The notes under the pieces: model-generated
The model's input: only the letters and a program-made list of their open reading frames with translations
What the model was told of the DNA's origin: nothing
Database searches by the model: none
Made by a program: the position numbers and the translations under genes
Shown here: piece after piece, positions 44,303 to 50,308 of the stretch
Layout of the letters: every line of letters begins with the position of its first letter
Numbering within the stretch: position 1 is the stretch's first letter
From: Frankia sp. RB7
GTDB taxonomy: Bacteria; Pseudomonadota; Alphaproteobacteria; Rhizobiales; Xanthobacteraceae
NCBI GenBank assembly: GCA_030403585.1
Contig: JAUEPE010000051.1
Location: forward strand, 1 to 50,308
Direction: 5' to 3'
Length of the DNA: 50,308 nt

Positions 44303-45523
44303 ATGACGACCGCAGCCGCCGCCCGCCCCTCGACCGCACCAAAAACCCCGCCTTTGCCTGAGGCCAAGCCGGAAACGCTGGGCCTGTCGCGGCCCCGCCT
44401 CCAGGCGATGTCGGACGCGTTCAAGCGCGAGATCGACAAGGGAACCGTGCCTGGCGTGACCGTACTGGTGGCCCGGCGCGGCCAGGTCGGCTGGTTCGAG
44501 GCGCTCGGCAAGCAGAGCCCGGCGGGCCCGGCGATGACGCTTGATTCGATCTTCCGGATCTTCTCGATGACCAAGCCGATCGTGTCGGTCGGCATCATGG
44601 CGCTGGTCGAGGACGGCCACCTGCTCCTCGGCGATCCCGTCGCCAGATTCATCCCCGAATTTGCCAACCAGAAGGTCGGCGTGATCAGCGGCGGCAAGCT
44701 GGAACTGGTTCCACCGAAGCGGCCGATGACGGTGCAGGACCTGCTCCGCCACACGTCTGGTTTGACGTATGAGCACCAGGGCGACGGCCCCGTGCACAAG
44801 CTCTACCAGGAGTCGCGTGTCCGCAGCCGCAAGATCACCAATGCCGAGCACGCAGCACTGGTAGCGAGCTTCCCGCTGGTCTGCCACCCCGGCGATGAGT
44901 TCAACTACAGCCGCTCCACCGACATCCTCGGCCGCATCGTCGAGGTCGTCAGCGGCAAGTCGCTCGGCGCCTTTCTTACCGAGCGCATCCTCGCACCGCT
45001 GCAGATGACCGAGACCGGATTCTCCACCTCTGAGACTAATGCCATCAGGCTCGCCCAGCCGTTCGAAGCCGATCCCTGGACCGGCGACAAGGTCGCGCTG
45101 TTCAACATGCTGGAGCAGCCGATCATGGAGTCCGGCGGCGGCGGTCTGGTCTCGACCACGATGGACTATGCCCGCTTCGCGCTGATGCTGCGCAATGGCG
45201 GGACGCTCGACGGCAACAGGATCATCGGCCGCAAGACGCTGGAGCTGATGGCGTCCGATCACCTCGGGCCGCACGTCGTGACGAACGGCACGCTGCTCTC
45301 GCCCGGCCACGGCTTCGGCCTCGGCTTCGCCGTGCGCCGCGAGGCCGGCATCGCGCCCTTCCCCGGCAGCGTCGGTCAGTATTTCTGGAGCGGCATTGCC
45401 GGCACGTTCTTCTGGATCGATCCGAAAGAGGACCTGTTCACGGTGTTCATGAGCCAGGGCCCGGGCCAGCGTGATTTTACGCGGACGCTGGTGCGGGATC
45501 TGGTTTACGCGGCTGTAGAGTAG
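44303..45523 (+). CDS. Serine hydrolase, beta-lactamase/esterase family (S12)
   Basis: A 406-residue protein of the class C beta-lactamase/D-alanyl-D-alanine carboxypeptidase/EstB esterase superfamily. It has the SxxK tetrad SMTK at 88-91, YSR at 202-204 in place of YxN, and a downstream HGFGLGF segment matching the third motif position. The YxN variant and HGFG motif are more like EstB-type esterases than true beta-lactamases. No signal peptide is obvious, so it is probably cytoplasmic. The start ATG has GGGAG five bases upstream. Its stop codon directly abuts that of the convergent transporter gene. Confidence 0.86.
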   Translation: MTTAAAARPSTAPKTPPLPEAKPETLGLSRPRLQAMSDAFKREIDKGTVPGVTVLVARRGQVGWFEALGKQSPAGPAMTLDSIFRIFSMTKPIVSVGIMALVEDGHLLLGDPVARFIPEFANQKVGVISGGKLELVPPKRPMTVQDLLRHTSGLTYEHQGDGPVHKLYQESRVRSRKITNAEHAALVASFPLVCHPGDEFNYSRSTDILGRIVEVVSGKSLGAFLTERILAPLQMTETGFSTSETNAIRLAQPFEADPWTGDKVALFNMLEQPIMESGGGGLVSTTMDYARFALMLRNGGTLDGNRIIGRKTLELMASDHLGPHVVTNGTLLSPGHGFGLGFAVRREAGIAPFPGSVGQYFWSGIAGTFFWIDPKEDLFTVFMSQGPGQRDFTRTLVRDLVYAAVE

Positions 45524-47485
45524 TCAGGCCCGCGCCAAGACGCCAAGCCCCTCGAGAGAGGGCATGGCGTCGACCTGGCCCTTCGCCAGCGAGACGACGA
45601 TTTGCGCCGCCTCGCGCAGCGAGGTGGCAAACAGATCGGCCTTCGCCGTCTCACGCAGCTCCTCGATGTTGACGACGCCCTCCGCCCAGCATCCGACCAT
45701 GATGGATGCTTGCGGCAGCTTGCGGCGGAGCCGGCGCACCGCGTAGCGCAGATGCGCCGGACTTGTCATGCCGATATAGCTCAGGCAGACCAACGCCACG
45801 CCTGACGTCTCGAGGCGGAAGATGTTTGCGGTCGACAACGCTTCCGGGCCTTCGACACGACTGCCCACGCCATGCGCACGGCAAAGCTGTGAGAACATGA
45901 TAGCAGCGGCCTCGTCGAGCTTGGTTCGGCCGCCAATGCAGAGCACGGCATTTTCGCCGCGAAATTGTTCCGGGAGGGCCGCGGCATCGAGCACAGGGAT
46001 ATCCGGCTGGTCGCTGGCCGGCGCGACGGCTTCGACGGCATCGACCGCTTCAGCATCCACCGTCCGTTCATTTCCGACAGGACGGCCATCGTCCTGTTCC
46101 GAGAGATCGTCGACGAATTCAACCACGGTATCGCGGATGCGCGTGAGCCGCGTCTGGTCCAGGGCAGCGCGGTCGAGGTCCGACTGGGCCAGTTGCATGC
46201 CCTTGATCGCGACCTCGTCGTAATAGGCTGCGAGCGATCTCTCCTTGAGAAACTGCTCGGCCTTCTCGGCGGCTTCGGTCGGGTCCCCGGCCAGCATGCG
46301 CTGATAGAAAATCTCCGGAGGCGACAGCGCCGGGCGATCGCCGAACATGACGTCCAGAAAGGACAGTCTTTCGACGTGCCGCCCCAACACGACCAGACAG
46401 ACGGTGAGCGGTGTTGCGAGCACCAGCCCGATCGGCCCCCAGAGAGCCGTCCAGAACGTCGCCGAGACGACCACAGCCACAGGCGACAGGCCCGTGGTGC
46501 GACCATACAACAGGGGTTCTACCACCTGCCCGACCAGCGGTTCGATGACGAAGAAAAGCGCTGCGGTCCAGGCCAGCATCCACCAGCCCGGATCGACAGC
46601 CACGGCGAGCGCGAGCGGAAACGCTGCAGCTATGATCGAGCCGATATAGGGCACAAAGCGCAGCACGGCGGCGAGAATACCCCACAACGCCGCACTAGGG
46701 ATTCCGATCAGCCACAAGCCGGTGCCAATCAGCACGCCGAAGCCGGTATTGAGCATGAGCTGGTTGAGGAAAAGCCGGCTCAAACGCGCCGCTGCGTCGT
46801 CGAGCGCCGCAGTCGTGCGTTGCAGATCGTGCGAGCCGGCCAGCCTGATCAGACGGTTTCGAAGATCCTCGCGCTGAATCAGGATGAAAATGACAAAGAT
46901 CACGATAATCCCCGTGGTTGCCAGCGGCGACACCAGGGGCGCGATCAGCGAGCGCAGGCTCTCCAGTGCGCCGGGATCGGGCTGCAAAACCTCGACCGGG
47001 ACCGGCTTGACGCCGGTGGGAGTGCCGGAGGTCAGCGGATTGGCGGGCGCGACCGACTTCGGCTTGTCCAGCTCCTTGCCGAGGTCCTGAAGCATCCCGG
47101 CAGCACGCTCCAGCGTGGAACTGCCACCGGCCACGCCCCGCACCGACTGGATCTTGGACAAGATCGTGACCTGGTACTTCGGTAGATCACCAGCGAGGCC
47201 ATTGAGCTGCGTCGCGATCACGCTGCCCAAAGCGAAAATGATCGCAAAGGCGAACAGCACGACGCCGACGACGGCGAGCGCACGCGGGGCGTGCAGACGC
47301 TGCATCAACCTGACGGGAGCTGCGAGCACAAAGCTCAGCAGAATGGCGAGCGCAACGGGAACGAAGATTTCCCGCCCCAGATAGAGAGCCGAGACGATGA
47401 TGATGCTCAGGATCGCCGCGCCCACCGTGAAAACCATTGCGGAGACGTCGTCGGGAGATTGCGGCTTGATCACCGTGGGGATCAT
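45524..47485 (-). CDS. AI-2E family transporter with B12-binding-like C-terminus
   Basis: A 653-residue membrane protein. The N-terminal part (about 15-380) has the hydrophobic segments of the AI-2 exporter/YdiK/TqsA family. Past the membrane part, about residues 390-470 resemble a helical cap (FYQRMLAGDPTEAAEKAEQFLKER...YYDEVAIKGMQLAQ), and the last 150 residues look like a Rossmann-type domain (AVLCIGGRTKLDEAA...VALVCLSYIG...IMVGCWAEG), similar in layout to B12-binding modules but without the DxHxxG cobalamin motif. A sensor or regulatory role for the tail is inference. The stop abuts the convergent hydrolase stop. Confidence 0.82.
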   Translation of the reverse strand: MIPTVIKPQSPDDVSAMVFTVGAAILSIIIVSALYLGREIFVPVALAILLSFVLAAPVRLMQRLHAPRALAVVGVVLFAFAIIFALGSVIATQLNGLAGDLPKYQVTILSKIQSVRGVAGGSSTLERAAGMLQDLGKELDKPKSVAPANPLTSGTPTGVKPVPVEVLQPDPGALESLRSLIAPLVSPLATTGIIVIFVIFILIQREDLRNRLIRLAGSHDLQRTTAALDDAAARLSRLFLNQLMLNTGFGVLIGTGLWLIGIPSAALWGILAAVLRFVPYIGSIIAAAFPLALAVAVDPGWWMLAWTAALFFVIEPLVGQVVEPLLYGRTTGLSPVAVVVSATFWTALWGPIGLVLATPLTVCLVVLGRHVERLSFLDVMFGDRPALSPPEIFYQRMLAGDPTEAAEKAEQFLKERSLAAYYDEVAIKGMQLAQSDLDRAALDQTRLTRIRDTVVEFVDDLSEQDDGRPVGNERTVDAEAVDAVEAVAPASDQPDIPVLDAAALPEQFRGENAVLCIGGRTKLDEAAAIMFSQLCRAHGVGSRVEGPEALSTANIFRLETSGVALVCLSYIGMTSPAHLRYAVRRLRRKLPQASIMVGCWAEGVVNIEELRETAKADLFATSLREAAQIVVSLAKGQVDAMPSLEGLGVLARA

Positions 47486-47553
47486 CGGTCTCGCTTTTCG
47501 CCCTCGCCTGCCATATCGGCGGACGATGAATGCGCGGGCTAACGAGCCTGAAA

Positions 47554-47589
47554 GTGGTTGGTTCCTCGCCGGACCGGCTCCCCAACCAC
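47554..47589 (-). terminator. Hairpin after SDR gene
   Basis: GTGGTTGG at 47554-47561 pairs with CCAACCAC at 47582-47589 around a GC-rich 20-nt loop that can itself pair. It lies 25 nt beyond the SDR stop on the minus strand, followed by TTT. It is a possible terminator separating the SDR gene from the transporter gene. Confidence 0.5.
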
Positions 47590-47613
47590 CTTCCTCGTAG
47601 GTTTGTGAGCGAC

Positions 47614-48381
47614 TCAGCTAATCGTCGCTCCGCCGTCGATCACCATGGTCTGGCCGGTCATGAAGTCGCCGGCCGCTGATCCCAGGAACACGGCTGCACC
47701 CGCGATCTCGTCGGGAATGCCGATACGCAAGAGCGGCGAGCGCGCGGTCGAGGCTTTCAGGTTCTCCGGATTGTCCCACAGCGCTTTCGCAAAATCGGTC
47801 TTGATCAGGCCGGGCGCGATGCAGTTCACGCGAATGTTGTGCTTGCCGTATTCGCAAGCGAGGTTGCGCGCGAGCTGCATGTCGGCGGCCTTCGAGATCG
47901 CGTAGGCGCCGAGAATGGTCGAGCCCTTGAGGCCGCCGATCGAGGAGACGATGATCACCGAGCCATCCTTGCGCTCGATCATCTGCGGCACCACCATCGA
48001 GATCAGCCAGTTGTTGGCGACGATGTTGTTGTCGAGAATTTTGCGGAACTGGTCGTCGGAGATGCCGGCGAGCGGGCCGTAATACGGGTTCGACGCGGCG
48101 TTGCAGACCAGTACGTCGATCTTGCCGAAGGCTCGGTTGCTCTCGTCGACCAGGTTTTGCAGATTCTCTTTTGAGGAGATGTTGGCAGCGATCGCGACCG
48201 CGGTGCCCTTGCCAAACTTGTCGTTGATGCCCTTGGCGACCTCATCGCAGACATCGGCCTTGCGCGAGGAGATCACCACCTTGGCGCCGTGCTCGGCCAT
48301 TCGCTCGGCGATCGCAAGCCCGATGCCGCGCGTCGAGCCGGTGATGACGGCCACTTTGCCCTTCATGTCGAACAAGGTCAT
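47614..48381 (-). CDS. SDR family oxidoreductase
   Basis: Classical short-chain dehydrogenase of 255 residues with TGSTRGIG near 14-21, CNAASNP in place of NNAG, SSIGGLKG and the catalytic YAISK. The ending GDFMTGQTMVIDGGATIS is typical. Substrate unknown; it may belong to acyl or keto metabolism with the neighbouring SDR at 49284. It lies 69 nt upstream of the phosphatase stop on the same strand. Confidence 0.92.
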   Translation of the reverse strand: MTLFDMKGKVAVITGSTRGIGLAIAERMAEHGAKVVISSRKADVCDEVAKGINDKFGKGTAVAIAANISSKENLQNLVDESNRAFGKIDVLVCNAASNPYYGPLAGISDDQFRKILDNNIVANNWLISMVVPQMIERKDGSVIIVSSIGGLKGSTILGAYAISKAADMQLARNLACEYGKHNIRVNCIAPGLIKTDFAKALWDNPENLKASTARSPLLRIGIPDEIAGAAVFLGSAAGDFMTGQTMVIDGGATIS

Positions 48382-48450
48382 GTTTCTCTCCCAGAGTATG
48401 ATTTGATTTACTCGAAGCTTACGCCGTGTCCGCGCGATCGGACAACAGCC

Positions 48451-49149
48451 TCAGGCGAGCTTCTTGACTTCCGGTCCCGCCGGCTGATGCATCTCGGCAT
48501 GCGCGTCATCGGCGATCCAGGGCTGCTGGTTCACCATCGGCAGCCGCCAGATCGAGCGCTCGGGGCTTGCGAAATAATCGAGCCGTGTGATCGAGCAATT
48601 GTCGATATCGAACGACAACGCCCGCTCCACCTGGCCGTCGAGCGCGAGGCCGATCGCCGCCTTGATGGTGCCGCCATGCGCGACCGCGACGATGTCCTGC
48701 CCGCCGGCCTCATTGATGATCCGCTCGACGGTGCGGCGCGTGCGGTTGTACAGATCCATAAAGCTTTCGCCGCCCGGCGCAGGCTCGCTGATTTCGGCAA
48801 ACCAGCTCGAGCCGACGGGACGGCTGGCGATGAACTCGGCGCGGTTCATGCCCTGCCAGCGGCCGAGATTTTGCTCGGCGAGATCCGCCTCCCATTTCAT
48901 TGACGCAGGCTTCGGATAACCCGCCGCCCAGATCGCCTCCGCGGTCTGGTGCGTGCGCATCAGATTGCTCGAATACCAGACCGCCTTGCGTGGCAGCACC
49001 TTGGCAACAGCGTTGAACACATAGGTGTCGCTGGTGTCGCAGGGAAGATCGCTCTGTCCGTAGATGTTGCCGCCGTCATTGCGCACCGGCGCGTGACGAA
49101 CCCACCACCAGCGTGTCGTGACCACATTCGGCTTGTCTGCGGTTGCCAT
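48451..49149 (-). CDS. Histidine phosphatase superfamily protein
   Basis: A 232-residue member of the phosphoglycerate mutase-like histidine phosphatase clan. The catalytic motif is RHAPV at 18-22, where family members usually have RHG. Also present are a Glu in GESFMDLYNRTRR and the second histidine in VAVAHGGTIKAAIG. The substrate is unknown; neighbours are SDR genes. The start MATADKP was chosen over a longer frame that would cross the divergent promoter region. Confidence 0.85.
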   Translation of the reverse strand: MATADKPNVVTTRWWWVRHAPVRNDGGNIYGQSDLPCDTSDTYVFNAVAKVLPRKAVWYSSNLMRTHQTAEAIWAAGYPKPASMKWEADLAEQNLGRWQGMNRAEFIASRPVGSSWFAEISEPAPGGESFMDLYNRTRRTVERIINEAGGQDIVAVAHGGTIKAAIGLALDGQVERALSFDIDNCSITRLDYFASPERSIWRLPMVNQQPWIADDAHAEMHQPAGPEVKKLA

Positions 49150-49196
49150 TGAAGCCCTTCCATCCCGTGTGATGTCGCTGTACGTCAGTAGTGAAC

Positions 49197-49239
49197 GTGT
49201 CTCAAGACACTTTACCGTTTGAAATTCTGTTTGAAATTC
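49197..49239. promoter_or_regulatory. Candidate operator in divergent intergenic region
   Basis: Between the divergent phosphatase and SDR genes lie a perfect palindrome GTGTCTCAAGACAC (49197-49210) and, 7 bp further, two direct copies of GTTTGAAATTC (49217-49227 and 49229-49239) spaced 12 bp apart. Such paired elements are typical of a regulator site shared by divergent genes. Confidence 0.5.
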
Positions 49240-49283
49240 CGTCGCGCGGCAAGCATCACGCGACACACCGCAGGGAGAAACGC

Positions 49284-50069
49284 ATGGGTCGTCTGCAAGG
49301 CAAATCAGTCATCATCACCGGCGCCGGCAGCGGCATCGGCCGCGCGGCTGCACTGCTGTTCACCAAGGAAGGCGCAAAACTGATCGCGGTCGATCGCACC
49401 GAGGCGGTGAAGGAGACCGTCGACGAGGTGAAGAAAGCCGGCGGTGTCGCCGAGGCAATGATCGCCGATGCCGGCTCCGAGCAGGACGTCATCGCCGTCA
49501 TCGACAAGGCGGTGAAGACGCACGGCCGGCTCGATGTGATCTGGGCTAATGCCGGCGTCTCCGGCGGGCTCGTTCCGCTCGGCGAGCAGACCGTCGAACA
49601 GTGGCAGGAAGTGCTGCGCATCAATCTGATCGGACCGTTCCTCGCGGTGAAGCACGCAATGCCGCACATGGTGAAGCAGCAGTCCGGCGCGATCGTGCTG
49701 ACGGCATCGGTCGCTGGCCTCAAGGCCGGCGCGAGCGGGCATCCTTACGCGGCGAGCAAGGCAGGCGTGATCTCTCTGGTGCAGACCACGGCGTATTCTC
49801 TCACCGGCACCGGCGTGCGCATCAACGCGGTCTGCCCCGGCCTGATCGAAACCGGCATGACCAAGCCGATCTTCGACCGCGCCAAGGAACGCGGCACCGC
49901 CGACAAGATCGGCCAGCTCAACCCCTTGAAGCGCCCCGGCCAGCCGCACGAACTCGCAGCGATGGGATTGTTCCTGGCCAGCGACGAAGCGTCGTATGTG
50001 AACGGCCAGGCATTCCCGGTGGACGGCGGTCTTACGGCGTCGATGCCGTATACGGGGAAGCCGGTTTAG
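49284..50069 (+). CDS. SDR family oxidoreductase
   Basis: Classical short-chain dehydrogenase of 261 residues, TGAGSGIG near 13-20, NAGVSGG, TASVAGL, the catalytic pair in YAASK, and the ending NGQAFPVDGGLTASMPY. The start ATG has AGGGAG six bases upstream. The upstream in-frame extension overlaps the operator region and lacks family similarity. It is divergent from the phosphatase and probably co-regulated through the shared region. Confidence 0.92.
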   Translation: MGRLQGKSVIITGAGSGIGRAAALLFTKEGAKLIAVDRTEAVKETVDEVKKAGGVAEAMIADAGSEQDVIAVIDKAVKTHGRLDVIWANAGVSGGLVPLGEQTVEQWQEVLRINLIGPFLAVKHAMPHMVKQQSGAIVLTASVAGLKAGASGHPYAASKAGVISLVQTTAYSLTGTGVRINAVCPGLIETGMTKPIFDRAKERGTADKIGQLNPLKRPGQPHELAAMGLFLASDEASYVNGQAFPVDGGLTASMPYTGKPV

Positions 50070-50078
50070 CAAAGGCTT

Positions 50079-50132
50079 CGTGTCCCGGACGCGGTGCGGC
50101 ACGCAGTGACGCTCCGCAGCGTCCGGGGCACG
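50079..50132. repeat. Palindromic intergenic element
   Basis: Arms CGTGTCCCGGACGC (50079-50092) and GCGTCCGGGGCACG (50119-50132) match at 13 of 14 positions, and inner TGCGG/CCGCA extends the stem. It lies 10 bp after the SDR stop and resembles a palindrome family I recall as frequent in Bradyrhizobium. The remaining 176 bp to the window edge show no gene. Confidence 0.65.
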
Positions 50133-50308
50133 AGACCGCCATTTTGACACGCATCTGCATCAACTGCGTCATTGCGAGCGGAGCGGTAACTGCCCAGGTC
50201 ACTGATCGAATGCCTTGACGGATCACATGCATTCGTGAGTCAAGGTATGGATGACGCCGCCCAACTCCTCGTTGACCGTAGACGCGCTGTTTGCCCTTAT
50301 TGGCGAGT

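Overview
The window looks like a chromosomal core region of a Bradyrhizobium-type alphaproteobacterium (order Hyphomicrobiales). The evidence is the high GC, the alphaproteobacterial gene order, the short LID-less adenylate kinase, the lengths of RpoB (1373 aa) and RpoC (1398 aa), and intergenic palindromes of a kind I associate with Bradyrhizobium. The genus is an inference from sequence character, not from a database match.

Layout. (1) 137-4659, minus strand: accessory metabolism, with a di-heme cytochrome c, an SDR oxidoreductase, a DUF1330 protein, a ClC chloride channel and a HisC-like aminotransferase. (2) 4781-23979, minus strand: the str-S10-spc-alpha supercluster, rpsL-rpsG-fusA-tuf-rpsJ through rplO-secY-adk-rpsM-rpsK-rpoA-rplQ. 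It has a candidate promoter near 24412-24439 and an intrinsic terminator at 4729-4758. (3) 24650-30045: an accessory island between two essential operons. It holds a plus-strand FAD monooxygenase-like gene, a convergent ABC exporter and a flavin oxidase-methyltransferase fusion. The ABC and fusion proteins carry Asp/Glu-rich tails. The monooxygenase ends in a poly-Ser tail that is the antisense of the ABC protein's acidic tail. (4) 30238-44141, minus strand: tRNA-Trp, secE, nusG, rplK, rplA, a D-2-hydroxyacid dehydrogenase, rplJ, rplL, rpoB, rpoC. (5) 44303-50069: an S12 serine hydrolase, an AI-2E-type permease with a B12-binding-like tail, two SDR genes and a histidine phosphatase.

Regions 2 and 4 supply most ribosomal proteins, both GTPase elongation factors, the RNA polymerase core subunits alpha, beta and beta', the SecY and SecE translocon subunits and NusG. 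Many genes overlap by 1-8 nt or are spaced under 20 nt, which implies translational coupling. Wider gaps contain hairpins or inverted heptamer repeats.

The best candidates for something undescribed are the island at 24650-30045, the lysine-rich histone-H1-like tail on adenylate kinase, and the heptamer repeat family placed in three gaps of the ribosomal supercluster. I see no rRNA, CRISPR array, prophage or insertion sequence.
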